A DNA stretch of 13,997 bases from Coriobacteriia bacterium. GTDB taxonomy: Bacteria > Actinomycetota > Coriobacteriia > Anaerosomatales > SLCP01. Every line of letters begins with the position of its first letter. Positions within the stretch are counted from its first letter, which is position 1. Of this stretch, positions 1 to 6,757 are shown one piece after another. The notes beneath the pieces were generated by a model, which saw only the letters and a list, made by a program, of their open reading frames with translations, searched no databases and had not been told where the DNA came from. The translations under genes and the position numbers were made by a program. The DNA is taken from positions 1 to 13,997 of the forward strand of contig SKKZ01000118.1 in the NCBI GenBank assembly GCA_007123455.1, written 5' to 3'.

Positions 1-2
1 AG

Positions 3-146
3 GCCGAAGGCGAGTACGAAGCGGCGCTGCGCGCCATCAGGAGGAGCATCTCGCTGGCCCGGACTTTCGACGCAACCTCCGAGCTCGAGCGCTCTCTGGC
101 GGTAGAGGAGTGCCTTTCTGCCTCCGATGCAGGGTCGCGCGGTTGA
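3..146 (+). CDS. 3' end of an unrecognised protein (partial)
   Basis: The third forward frame is open from the window edge to a TGA at 144-146 and gives 47 residues. The piece is Ala/Glu/Arg rich and looks helical (for example EYEAALRAIRRSISLAR), which resembles the end of a TPR-type helical repeat, but it is too short to assign to a family. The other two forward frames are less protein-like. The stop codon overlaps the -35 box of the promoter that serves the downstream leader, so this gene and hemA are probably separate transcription units. The start and function cannot be seen from here. Confidence 0.45.
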   Translation, partial: AEGEYEAALRAIRRSISLARTFDATSELERSLAVEECLSASDAGSRG

Positions 147-172
147 TTCAAGGACCTTAAGGATGGTAGAAT
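143..172 (+). promoter_or_regulatory. sigma70-like promoter for the hemA operon
   Basis: TTGATT (143-148) and TAGAAT (167-172) are separated by 18 nt and match the -35 and -10 consensus well for a high-GC genome. Transcription would start near 178-180, exactly where the first arm of the structured leader begins. This leaves about 145 nt of 5' UTR before the hemA ATG. The promoter is inferred from sequence only. Confidence 0.55.
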
Positions 173-177
173 CACGC

Positions 178-284
178 GTGTTCAGGCAATGTGCAGAAGG
201 TGCGTGATCGAGTGTGTCCCAAGCTTCATATCGCCCTCGCCGGGCCTGCTTGCCTGAACACCATGCACCGCTCCGGCGAGGGCG
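178..284 (+). promoter_or_regulatory. structured hemA leader with two interleaved inverted repeats
   Basis: GTGTTCAGGCAA (178-189) is perfectly complementary to TTGCCTGAACAC (250-261). CGCCCTCGCCGG (232-243) is perfectly complementary to CCGGCGAGGGCG (273-284). The arms alternate (1-2-1'-2') and do not overlap, so an RNA could form both stems as an H-type pseudoknot. Stem 1 can be extended by GCAG (193-196) with CTGC (246-249) across a 3-nt bulge. The structure ends about 20 nt before the likely hemA Shine-Dalgarno at 304-309. I see no cobalamin-box, T-box or other riboswitch signature that I recognise. Regulation of hemA translation or transcription by this element is inference. Confidence 0.6.
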
Positions 285-323
285 TACCTTTGCCACCGAT
301 CTCGTGAGGCGAATCCCGGTAGA

Positions 324-1712
324 ATGCACCTGACACTCGTGGGCCTGAGTCACAAGACTGCCCCTGTCGAGATACGCGAGAAGCTGACCTTCCCGGCCCA
401 CCGGCAGGAGGAGGCACTCGCTCTACTCCTCTCCACCCCGGATGTCGCAGAAGCTGTCGTCCTCTCCACCTGCAACCGCACCGAGATATATGCGGTGACC
501 GCATCCGGATCGGACGGCCCGGGTGCCGTGGTCGACTTCCTCGCCGACTACCACGATCTCGATCGTCACGAACTCGTTCGCTACCTCTACTTCTCCGAGG
601 GCGAAGCGGTCGTGCGCCACCTGTTCCGCGTGGTCGCCTCCCTCGATTCTATGGTCATAGGCGAGGCGCAGATTCTCGGCCAGGTCAAAGAGGCCTACGA
701 GAGTGCCTTCGCCAACGAGGCGTCAGGACGGGTCTTCAACAAACTCTTCCGCCAGAGCTTCGAGGTCGGCAAGCGGGTGCGCAACGAGACCGACATCGGC
801 GAGAACGCTGTTTCCATCAGCTACGCCGCCGTCGAACTCGCCAAGAAGGTCTTCGACACGCTGGACGGCCGCACGGTACTCATCCTCGGTGCCGGCAAGA
901 TGAGCGAGCTTACCGCCAAACACCTCGTCTGCAACGGCGTGAAGACCGTGCTCGTCGCGAACCGCACCTACGAGCGTGCCGAAGAACTCGCGTGCCGCTT
1001 CTGCGGCGAGGCGATACGCTACGACGAGCTCTTCGAGCGCATGCGCGAGGCAGACATCGTGATCTCCTCGACCGCGGCCACACACTATGTGGTGACCAAG
1101 GACCAGGTCGCCGCGGCGTTGCGGGGCCGTAAAGGTAGCCCGCTCTTCCTCATCGACATCGCGGTTCCGCGCGATATCGATCCCGACGTCAACGATCTGG
1201 CCGACGTCTTCCTCTACGACATCGACGACCTCAGCGGCGTGGTGGAGACCAACCTCGAGGAGCGCATGCGGGAGGCGCGCAGAGCCGAGGAGATCATCGC
1301 CGATGAGATGGTCGCATTCGAGCGCTGGATCGAGTCGATGGAGGTCGTGCCGACGGTTGCAGCCATGCGCGCCAAAGCAGAGCAGATCCGCTCGGCCGAG
1401 CTCGAGAAGGCGCTGAAGCGACTCGGCGGGCTTTCGGAGAAGGAGATCAAGACCGTCGAAGCGCTCGCCTCGTCGATCGTCAACAAGATGCTGCACGGAC
1501 CCACCGCCCGCCTGAAGACGGTTGCGGGCGAGAAGGACGGCTACGAATACGTCGAGGCCGCGCGCTTCCTCTACGGTCTGGACGTCAACCCCGAAGGCAA
1601 GACACCGCATCTCGGCCTCATCAAGTCCCTGTTCGGGCGGGCCGAGAAGGCAGCGGACCGGGCAGCCGACAAGACAGCACAAAATGAGATGGGAGACACG
1701 ATTGGCTGCTAG
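324..1712 (+). CDS. hemA: glutamyl-tRNA reductase HemA
   Basis: HemA reduces glutamyl-tRNA(Glu) with NADPH to glutamate-1-semialdehyde, the first committed step of the C5 tetrapyrrole pathway in the cytoplasm. The 462-residue product has the catalytic motif LSTCNRTEIY with the nucleophilic Cys at residue 50, the same position as in the E. coli enzyme. The conserved substrate-binding block HLFRVVASLDSMVIGEAQIL lies at about 99-118. The Rossmann NADPH motif VLILGAGKMSE is at 185-195, and a helical dimerisation domain fills the C-terminal third. Length is slightly above the usual 410-450 because of a charged, Ala/Lys-rich tail. The ATG at 324 gives the family N-terminus (MHLTLVGLSHKTAPVEIRE). 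The best Shine-Dalgarno, GTGAGG at 304-309, is rather far away (14 nt). It heads the operon behind a structured leader and overlaps hemC by 11 nt. Confidence 0.97.
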   Translation: MHLTLVGLSHKTAPVEIREKLTFPAHRQEEALALLLSTPDVAEAVVLSTCNRTEIYAVTASGSDGPGAVVDFLADYHDLDRHELVRYLYFSEGEAVVRHLFRVVASLDSMVIGEAQILGQVKEAYESAFANEASGRVFNKLFRQSFEVGKRVRNETDIGENAVSISYAAVELAKKVFDTLDGRTVLILGAGKMSELTAKHLVCNGVKTVLVANRTYERAEELACRFCGEAIRYDELFERMREADIVISSTAATHYVVTKDQVAAALRGRKGSPLFLIDIAVPRDIDPDVNDLADVFLYDIDDLSGVVETNLEERMREARRAEEIIADEMVAFERWIESMEVVPTVAAMRAKAEQIRSAELEKALKRLGGLSEKEIKTVEALASSIVNKMLHGPTARLKTVAGEKDGYEYVEAARFLYGLDVNPEGKTPHLGLIKSLFGRAEKAADRAADKTAQNEMGDTIGC

Positions 1713-2676
1713 CCGCGACCGGCTCACGATCGGGACCCGGGGCAGCAAGCTTGCCCTGTGGCAGAGCAACTACATCAAGGACCGCCTCGAGGAGATCACG
1801 GGGCTTCCTGTCGAACTCAAGATCATCAAGACCACCGGTGACAAGATCCTCGACGTTCCGCTCGCCAAGGTAGGCGGCAAGGGACTGTTCACCAAGGAGA
1901 TCGAGGTCGAGCTTCTGGCGGGCACCGTGGACCTGGCGGTGCACTCCATGAAGGACGTCCCGACAGAGCTGCCCGAGGGCTGCGTCATCTCGGCCACGCC
2001 CGAGCGCGTCGACCCGCGTGACGTGATGGTCTCGGGTGCCCACTACGACCTCGACACTCTGCCTCAGGGCGCGCGCCTGGGCACGAGCAGCCTGCGCCGC
2101 CGCAGCCAGGTCCTCGCGCTCCGTCCCGACCTCGACATCGTCGATGTGCGTGGCAATCTCGACACCCGCATGCGCAAGGCCGAGGAGGGCGAGGTCGACG
2201 CCGTCATCCTTGCCAGTGCCGGCATCACCCGAATGGGCTGGGGCGACCGCATCACTCACTACATCTCGTCCGACCAGATGGTTCCCGCCGTCGGGCAGGG
2301 CGCGATCGGTATCGAGATACGCACCGACGATCCGTTCATGGCCGATGTGTCGGCGCAGATCAGCCACCACGAGACCTTCACCTGCGTGACCGCCGAGCGG
2401 GTGGTCATGCGGCAGCTCGAGGGCGGGTGTCAGGTCCCGATCGGTGCGTACGCGCGCATCGAGGGCGATGTGCTCGTCATGGATGCGCTCGTCGGCTCGG
2501 TCGATGGCGAGACGATCCTGCGCCACCGGCTCGAAGGTTCTCCGGAGGAGCCTGCCATGCTGGGACTGCGCATGGTCGACGCCATGCTCGGCCTGGGTGC
2601 CTCAGAGGTCCTCAAGCAGGTCAGGGCGGCGGCTGATGCTGCCGGGGGTAGAGTGGACCGCCTGCTGGAGACCTGA
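1702..2676 (+). CDS. hemC: hydroxymethylbilane synthase (porphobilinogen deaminase) HemC
   Basis: HemC polymerises four porphobilinogens into the linear tetrapyrrole hydroxymethylbilane. From the TTG at 1702 the protein has 324 residues, close to the family's usual ~310. It shows the N-terminal TIGTRGSKLALWQ motif, HSMKDVP with the catalytic Asp at 85, the substrate-binding LRRRSQ at 131-136, and LEGGCQVPIGAY with Cys243, which carries the dipyrromethane cofactor. I chose TTG 1702 because GGGAG (1691-1695) lies 6 nt upstream. An in-frame ATG at 1684 would add six residues but has no Shine-Dalgarno. The start lies inside the end of hemA (11-nt overlap), so translational coupling is likely. All key residues are present. 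Confidence 0.96.
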   Translation: MAASRDRLTIGTRGSKLALWQSNYIKDRLEEITGLPVELKIIKTTGDKILDVPLAKVGGKGLFTKEIEVELLAGTVDLAVHSMKDVPTELPEGCVISATPERVDPRDVMVSGAHYDLDTLPQGARLGTSSLRRRSQVLALRPDLDIVDVRGNLDTRMRKAEEGEVDAVILASAGITRMGWGDRITHYISSDQMVPAVGQGAIGIEIRTDDPFMADVSAQISHHETFTCVTAERVVMRQLEGGCQVPIGAYARIEGDVLVMDALVGSVDGETILRHRLEGSPEEPAMLGLRMVDAMLGLGASEVLKQVRAAADAAGGRVDRLLET

Positions 2677-2756
2677 GCGTCCCGGAGGCGTGCGCACCGC
2701 CCGGCAGCGGCTGCGTCATACGACCGTGATTCGAACGGAACGGACAAGGAGGTCAG

Positions 2757-4295
2757 ATGGGTGCTCCCATCGTCTACCTGATCGGCGCGGGCCCGGGTGA
2801 TCCGGGTCTTATGACCGTCAAAGGGCTCGAGTGCCTGGCCAAAGCCGAGGTCGTCGTCTACGACTATCTCGCCAACCCGGCCTTCCTCTCGGCGGCTCAC
2901 CCCGATGCCGAACTCATCTACGTCGGGAAGAAGGGCTTCTCCAAGCACGTCACGCAGGAGGAGATCAACGCGATTCTCGTCGAGAAGGGGCTCGAGGACG
3001 GCGGTAAGATCGTCGCACGCCTGAAAGGCGGCGACCCCTTCATCTTCGGGCGGGGAGGCGAGGAGGCGCTCGCGCTCTACGATGCCGGCATACCGTTCGA
3101 GGTCGTACCTGGTATCAGCAGCGGCTACGCTGCACCCGCCTACGCGGGCATCCCGGTCACCCATCGCGGGATCACCACCGACATGGCGTTCGTCACCGGA
3201 CACGAGGATCCCACCAAGGAGACGACCGACGTCAACTGGGAGCATCTCGCCACCGCCGTGGGCACCATCTGCTTCTTCATGGGCATCAAGAACCTGCCGG
3301 TGATCACCGAGCGGCTGATGACATTCGGGCGCGCACCGGAGACCCCGGTCGCGCTCGTACGCTGGGGGACCACCCCGCGTCAGCAGACGCTCGTCGGCAC
3401 GCTCGCCGACATCGCCGACAAGGCCGTCGAAGCGAAGTTCAAGGCGCCGGCCATCACCATCGTGGGCGAGGTCGTGAACTTGCGCGAGCAGCTCGCGTGG
3501 TTCGAAGACAAACCGCTCTTCGGCAAGACCGCGATCGTCACCCGCTCCCGCGCGCAAGCCTCCGACCTTTCCCAGCGCTTCGTGGAGCTCGGCGCCGAGG
3601 TGCTCGAGTTCCCGACCATCAAGATCACCGATCCCGAGGACTGGACCCCGGTCGACGAGGCCATACGCAACCTCGCGGTCTACGACTGGGTCGTCTTCAC
3701 CTCCGTCAACGGCGTTGACCAGTTCTTCGATCGCATGGAGGAGATGGGAGTCGATGCCCGTCAGTTCGCCGGGTGCCGCATAGCAGCGATCGGTCCGGCG
3801 ACCGCAGCGCGCTGCATGGGCCACGGCATCCGTCCCGACTACGTGCCCGACGAGTACGTGGCCGAGGGGGTGCTCGAAGGATTCTGCGAGCGCGGGGTGG
3901 GCGAGGGGACGCGTTTCCTCATCCCCCGTGCGCTCGAGGCGCGCGAGGTCATGCCGGACACGCTGCGCGAGCGCGGCGCGATCGTCGACGTGGTCACCGT
4001 CTACCGCACCGTCCTCGGCGCCGGTGAGCAAAGCGTGCTTGCCCGTCTGGCCGACGGGACGGTCGACATCATCACCTTCACGTCATCGTCGACGGTCAAG
4101 AACTTCATGAAGCTCACCGAGGGCACGGAAATTGCAGCGACGATGGACTCGGCGCTCATCGCGTCTATCGGCCCCATCACCTCGGATACCGCTCGTGAAC
4201 TCGGGCTTACCGTGGGAGTCGAGGCCGAGGAGTACACCATTCCGGGACTGGTCGACGCCGTCGTCGCGAACGTTGCGGCCGCGGACGCCGGGTAG
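2757..4295 (+). CDS. cobA-hemD: uroporphyrinogen-III C-methyltransferase / uroporphyrinogen-III synthase fusion (CobA-HemD)
   Basis: This 512-residue bifunctional enzyme supplies precorrin-2 for siroheme, B12 and siroheme-derived heme. Residues 1-245 are an SAM-dependent SUMT domain: YLIGAGPGDPGLMT (7-20), VARLKGGDPFIFGRGGEE (86-103) and the VPGISS motif (117-122). Residues from about 255 to the end are a HemD domain (LFGKTAIVTRSRAQA onward), which closes and inverts ring D of hydroxymethylbilane. The fusion is common in Gram-positive anaerobes and actinobacteria. The start has a strong Shine-Dalgarno (AAGGAGGT, 2746-2753) 3 nt before ATG. The 80-nt gap after hemC shows no clear promoter or terminator, so it is probably co-transcribed. 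HemD domains are poorly conserved, but length and position support the call. Confidence 0.94.
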   Translation: MGAPIVYLIGAGPGDPGLMTVKGLECLAKAEVVVYDYLANPAFLSAAHPDAELIYVGKKGFSKHVTQEEINAILVEKGLEDGGKIVARLKGGDPFIFGRGGEEALALYDAGIPFEVVPGISSGYAAPAYAGIPVTHRGITTDMAFVTGHEDPTKETTDVNWEHLATAVGTICFFMGIKNLPVITERLMTFGRAPETPVALVRWGTTPRQQTLVGTLADIADKAVEAKFKAPAITIVGEVVNLREQLAWFEDKPLFGKTAIVTRSRAQASDLSQRFVELGAEVLEFPTIKITDPEDWTPVDEAIRNLAVYDWVVFTSVNGVDQFFDRMEEMGVDARQFAGCRIAAIGPATAARCMGHGIRPDYVPDEYVAEGVLEGFCERGVGEGTRFLIPRALEAREVMPDTLRERGAIVDVVTVYRTVLGAGEQSVLARLADGTVDIITFTSSSTVKNFMKLTEGTEIAATMDSALIASIGPITSDTARELGLTVGVEAEEYTIPGLVDAVVANVAAADAG

Positions 4296-4306
4296 CGAGA
4301 CAAATG

Positions 4307-4327
4307 CGCGCCGCTGCCGGCGGCGCG
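4307..4327 (+). promoter_or_regulatory. GC hairpin in the cobA-hemD / ahbC gap
   Basis: CGCGCCGC (4307-4314) pairs perfectly with GCGGCGCG (4320-4327) around a 5-nt loop. It lies 12 nt after the cobA-hemD stop and just ahead of the ahbC Shine-Dalgarno (AAAGGA, 4333-4338). No T-run follows, so it is not a normal intrinsic terminator. It may stabilise or process the mRNA, or modulate ahbC translation. Confidence 0.35.
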
Positions 4328-4347
4328 ACGAGAAAGGAACCGCGCAC

Positions 4348-5625
4348 ATGATAGGTATCTCGAAACTCTACTGTGGATCCGTCGAGCCGGGTGACGTGCT
4401 GCGATACGATCGCGACTCGTCGAAGCTCCCGAGCGAGCTGCTCCAGTTCGCCCGCGACAAGAAGCCGGTCGTGGTGTGGAACTGCACCCAGCGGTGCAAC
4501 CTCAAGTGCGTGCACTGCTACGCGCAGTCCGAGGACCGCGACTACGCGGGCGAGATGAGCACCGATGAGGCCAAGGTCATGATCGACGACCTGGCCGAGT
4601 TCGGCGCGCCGGTCCTGCTCTTCTCCGGCGGCGAGCCCACCCTCCGTAAGGATCTCGTCGAGCTCATGCACTACGCCAAGGGCAAGGGTATGCGGGTCGT
4701 CATCTCGACCAACGGCACCCTCATCACTCCCGAGCGCGCGAAGCAATACGCCGACGTCGGCCTCTCCTATGTCGGCGTGTCGCTCGACGGAGGCAGGGAG
4801 ACCCACGATGAGTTCCGCGGTCTGCCCGGCTCGTTCGACAAGGCCATCGCCGGTATCCGCAACGCACGCGACGCCGGTATCAAGGTCGGCCTGCGCATGA
4901 CCATCAACAAGCGCAACTGGCAGGACATCCCGGAGATCTTCAAGGTCATGCGTGAGGAGAACATCCCGCGTGCCTGCTTCTACCATCTCGTCTACACCGG
5001 TCGCGGCTCCGAGCTCATGAAGGAAGACCTCGACCATGAGGAGACCCGCAAGGCCGTGCGCCTGATCATGGATCACACCAAGGCGATGTTCGACGACGGC
5101 ATCGAGCCCGAGATACTTACCGTGGACAACCACGCCGACGGCCCGTTCGTCTACATGGAGCTGCTCAAGGAGGACCCCGAGCGCGCCGAGGAGGTCCTGC
5201 AGCTGCTCCAGTGGAACCAGGGCAACTCGAGCGGCAACGGTATCGCGTGCGTCTCGTGGAACGGCGAGGTCTACCCGGATCAGTTCTGGCGCCACTACTC
5301 CATGGGCAACGTGCGGCAGCGTCCGTTCTCCGAGATCTGGACGGACGTGTCCGGCGATACCGAGCAGAGCGAGCTCATGGCCAAGCTCAAGGACAAGCGC
5401 CCGCACGTGAAGGGTCGCTGTGCCCAGTGCTCGTGGCTCTCGATCTGCGGTGGCAACTTCCGCGTACGTGCCGAGGCTGCCACCGGCGACCTGTGGAACG
5501 AGGACCCCGCCTGCTACCTCAGCGACGAGGAGATCGGCCTGAACGAGCTCGCCGACATGGCGGACCGTACCGAGGCGGAGATCGCCATCGAGAGCGGTCT
5601 GCCGGTGGGCGGCGAGCAGGACTAG
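4348..5625 (+). CDS. ahbC: AhbC-type radical SAM enzyme (12,18-didecarboxysiroheme deacetylase)
   Basis: AhbC removes the two acetate side chains of 12,18-didecarboxysiroheme to give Fe-coproporphyrin III. The 425-residue product has the radical SAM signature C50-x3-C54-x2-C57 (RCNLKCVHCYA) and an SGGEPTLR SAM-binding segment near residue 92. Cys301 and a SPASM-like C-terminal cluster (C358, C361, C367, C389) should hold an auxiliary 4Fe-4S cluster. The C-terminus, CGGNFRVRAEAATGDLW followed by DPACYL, resembles the AhbC/NirJ1 subgroup and not AhbD. The ATG at 4348 has AAAGGA 9 nt upstream; a longer upstream open frame overlaps cobA-hemD and has no family similarity. It is the last same-strand gene before hicBA, separated from convergent hicA by 14 nt. 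Other NirJ-like peptide or porphyrin enzymes are possible, but the ahbD and ahbAB neighbours favour AhbC. Confidence 0.88.
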   Translation: MIGISKLYCGSVEPGDVLRYDRDSSKLPSELLQFARDKKPVVVWNCTQRCNLKCVHCYAQSEDRDYAGEMSTDEAKVMIDDLAEFGAPVLLFSGGEPTLRKDLVELMHYAKGKGMRVVISTNGTLITPERAKQYADVGLSYVGVSLDGGRETHDEFRGLPGSFDKAIAGIRNARDAGIKVGLRMTINKRNWQDIPEIFKVMREENIPRACFYHLVYTGRGSELMKEDLDHEETRKAVRLIMDHTKAMFDDGIEPEILTVDNHADGPFVYMELLKEDPERAEEVLQLLQWNQGNSSGNGIACVSWNGEVYPDQFWRHYSMGNVRQRPFSEIWTDVSGDTEQSELMAKLKDKRPHVKGRCAQCSWLSICGGNFRVRAEAATGDLWNEDPACYLSDEEIGLNELADMADRTEAEIAIESGLPVGGEQD

Positions 5626-5639
5626 GGTCCCGGCCGCGG

Positions 5640-5882
5640 TTACCGAGCGTCTGTGTAGGCGCGCAGGAATCCCCGACGGTCGATGCCTGCAAGGGTACAG
5701 GCGCGACGTAGCGTAGCGCCCTTGATGGTCCGATGGTTCGGTAGCGTCATCGTCGATACGCTGCCTCCGGGAGTGTTGCGGGCAAGCGAAATGTGGCTGC
5801 CCGTCCTGACAACTTCATAGCCGAGAGAGGCAAGCGCCCGGATGACACGGTTGCGGGGAGCATCCGCTGGCCATGCGCTCAC
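5640..5882 (-). CDS. hicA: HicA-family mRNA interferase toxin
   Basis: HicA toxins are small double-stranded-RNA-binding-fold ribonucleases that cleave mRNA and are neutralised by HicB. This 80-residue protein has the family layout: a helix, then GYEVVRTGSH with the catalytic-type His at residue 30, a beta strand with MTLPNH (45-50), a Lys-Gly-x-Thr-Leu-Arg segment (54-59) and a C-terminal helix ending in a GFLRAY stretch. It starts inside the end of hicB (4-nt overlap), so translation is probably coupled and the order is antitoxin first. It converges on ahbC with 14 nt between stop codons. The key residues look intact, so the toxin may be active. Activity is untested. Confidence 0.85.
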   Translation of the reverse strand: MSAWPADAPRNRVIRALASLGYEVVRTGSHISLARNTPGGSVSTMTLPNHRTIKGATLRRACTLAGIDRRGFLRAYTDAR

Positions 5883-6118
5883 CTGAGATCGACGGAGTCC
5901 TCTACGACGAAGGCGTCGAGCACGGGGTGTTCGCCCAAGACATCAGGGCCGAAGGTCTCGATGTGGAACCGGATCGCCGAGCGCACGTCGGCCAGGGCGG
6001 ACTGCGCGTCGGGTCCTTCGCCGACGACCGCGCCAGACATGCCGAGCGGGTATGCGACGAAGCCGTCCGGGTGCTGTTCCACGACGATCCTGATGGGCTG
6101 GAGCATCAGCGTATCCAT
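5879..6118 (-). CDS. hicB: HicB-family antitoxin
   Basis: HicB binds and blocks HicA. The 79-residue product has the HicB N-terminal fold: IRIVVEQHPDGFVAYPLG, then a GAVVGEG turn, ALADVRSAIRFHIETFG and a short acidic tail. It ends after this partner-binding domain with no obvious ribbon-helix-helix or HTH DNA-binding tail, so autoregulation by this copy is uncertain. The first ATG (6116-6118) has almost no room for a ribosome site. The ATG at residue 5 (6104-6106) has GGATGG 8 nt upstream and may be the true start, giving a 75-residue protein beginning MLQPIRIVV. It is first in a two-gene unit with hicA, antisense to the surrounding heme genes. Confidence 0.85.
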   Translation of the reverse strand: MDTLMLQPIRIVVEQHPDGFVAYPLGMSGAVVGEGPDAQSALADVRSAIRFHIETFGPDVLGEHPVLDAFVVEDSVDLR

Positions 6119-6136
6119 CCTGCCGGGTGTGGCGCG

Positions 6137-6142
6137 AGTATA
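6137..6142 (-). promoter_or_regulatory. extended -10 box for hicBA
   Basis: On the minus strand TGCTATACT (TG-n-TATACT) lies about 20 nt upstream of the first hicB ATG. The -35 region is not well matched, as is usual for extended -10 promoters. A start near 6130 would give a leader just long enough for the GGATGG ribosome site of the downstream ATG at 6104-6106. Confidence 0.4.
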
Positions 6143-6246
6143 GCACCGTCCCTTTCACCTCCTCGGCACGAGTATCTGCGGTGATGCTTACCGGATGCTC
6201 ACCGAATACGTAACGTCCGGACACTGCCCCGAGCATGGTGTTCGGT

Positions 6247-6280
6247 TTGACAAGGAGCGTCGCGCTCGGCATTCTATTGT
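6247..6280 (+). promoter_or_regulatory. promoter of the tRNA-Ala gene
   Basis: A perfect TTGACA (6247-6252) precedes an AT-richer patch (6271-6280, ATTCTATTGT) that must hold the -10 box. No hexamer there combines a good match with ideal spacing. The tRNA begins about 25-30 nt further on. The spacer holds a short perfect inverted repeat, GAGCG tcg CGCTC (6255-6267). Confidence 0.45.
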
Positions 6281-6306
6281 GGCTCACTTCACGGTGGGCG
6301 ACATGT

Positions 6307-6382
6307 GGGGACGTGGCTCAGTTGGGAGAGCGCTGCCTTCGCACGGCAGAGGTCGGCGGTTCGAATCCGCTCGTCTCCACCA
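6307..6382 (+). tRNA. tRNA-Ala (anticodon CGC)
   Basis: The 76-nt cloverleaf includes an encoded CCA end (6380-6382). The acceptor pairs GGGGACG with CGTCTCC, and its only wobble is G3:U70, the alanine identity element. The D arm has GCTC/GAGC stems. The anticodon stem is CTGCC/GGCAG around TTCGCAC, which puts CGC at 6340-6342 (reads GCG). The T arm is GGCGG-TTCGAAT-CCGCT. It sits between divergent hicBA and the hemB run with its own promoter and terminator. Confidence 0.97.
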
Positions 6383-6393
6383 ACGATAGTGAT

Positions 6394-6434
6394 GTCGGGG
6401 CGGTCCGCACGCGTGCGGGTCGCCCCGACTCTTT
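6394..6434 (+). terminator. hairpin terminator after tRNA-Ala
   Basis: GTCGGGGCG (6394-6402) pairs with CGCCCCGAC (6421-6429). The stem continues through two G-U pairs into CCGCAC/GTGCGG (6405-6410 with 6413-6418). The stem is followed by ACTCTTTC, a weak T-rich tail, 11 nt after the tRNA 3' end. This is consistent with intrinsic termination of the tRNA transcript. Confidence 0.65.
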
Positions 6435-6490
6435 CAGACCGCTGACGACGTGTGCCGGTGTCGGGCACACTGGAGAGAGGGAGTGGAAGC

Positions 6491-6745
6491 ATGCCTGTTG
6501 GTCCCCAGTCCGGCTTCGACGTGGTGTTCCAGGAGGTCGTCTACTACGCCGGTCCGATCATCCAGCTCGGCTACTGGCTGGTGATGATCGTCGCGGCGCT
6601 GTGGGCGGTGGTGCTCCTCAAGCGTTGGGTCGACTTCCAGACCGGTGCGAGCCGACCGGCAGACACGCCGGCTCCTGGCGCCCCTGCTGCACGTTCCGCG
6701 TCACCGTCCGAGAAGGCCATCTCCGTCGACGAGTTCGTAGAGTAG
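6491..6745 (+). CDS. small single-pass membrane protein of the heme cluster, function unknown
   Basis: I do not recognise this 84-residue protein. A hydrophobic segment at about 22-43 (PIIQLGYWLVMIVAALWAVVL) is followed by a basic KRW stop-transfer patch. A Pro/Ala-rich linker (about 55-71) and an acidic end (ISVDEFVE) follow. The topology is probably N-out, C-in. The ATG at 6491 has an AGGGAG-like Shine-Dalgarno shortly upstream. It ends 12 nt before hemB, whose ribosome site (AGGAGG) begins at its stop codon, so the two are almost certainly co-transcribed. Codon use looks like that of the neighbouring genes, which supports real coding. A role as a membrane tether or scaffold for heme enzymes is speculation. 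Confidence 0.75.
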   Translation: MPVGPQSGFDVVFQEVVYYAGPIIQLGYWLVMIVAALWAVVLLKRWVDFQTGASRPADTPAPGAPAARSASPSEKAISVDEFVE

Positions 6746-6757
6746 GAGGGTCCTGTC

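Noticed and set aside
178..323. Cobalamin riboswitch or T-box upstream of hemA
   Set aside because: Neither the B12-box type core nor the T-box anticodon and GGTGG-type antiterminator motif is visible; the two long interleaved stems do not match either layout.
318..325. Second GGTAGAAT copy at the hemA start codon as a promoter
   Set aside because: It matches the -10 at 165-172, but no -35 box lies at usable spacing and it would give a leaderless or internal start.
2430..4031. Long antisense open frame (533 codons) opposite cobA-hemD
   Set aside because: It is a high-GC mirror of a clearly conserved gene, with Asp/Arg/Gly-biased composition and no domain logic. The same holds for antisense frames at 723-1769, 1621-2526, 4207-5406, 6701-8023, 9734-10873, 11404-12762 and 12416-13996.
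4348..5625. Radical SAM peptide-maturation (SPASM) enzyme of a RiPP cluster
   Set aside because: No precursor peptide or RiPP partner gene is nearby, and the C-terminal motif and neighbours fit AhbC.
5793..6184. Forward-strand frames opposite hicBA
   Set aside because: The reverse strand gives recognisable HicA and HicB sequences, whereas the forward frames show no family features or ribosome sites.
6355..6382. tRNA-Ala 3' end as an integration (att) site for the hicBA block
   Set aside because: No second copy of the tRNA 3' end is found in the window, no integrase gene is present, and hicBA lies on the 5' side of the tRNA.
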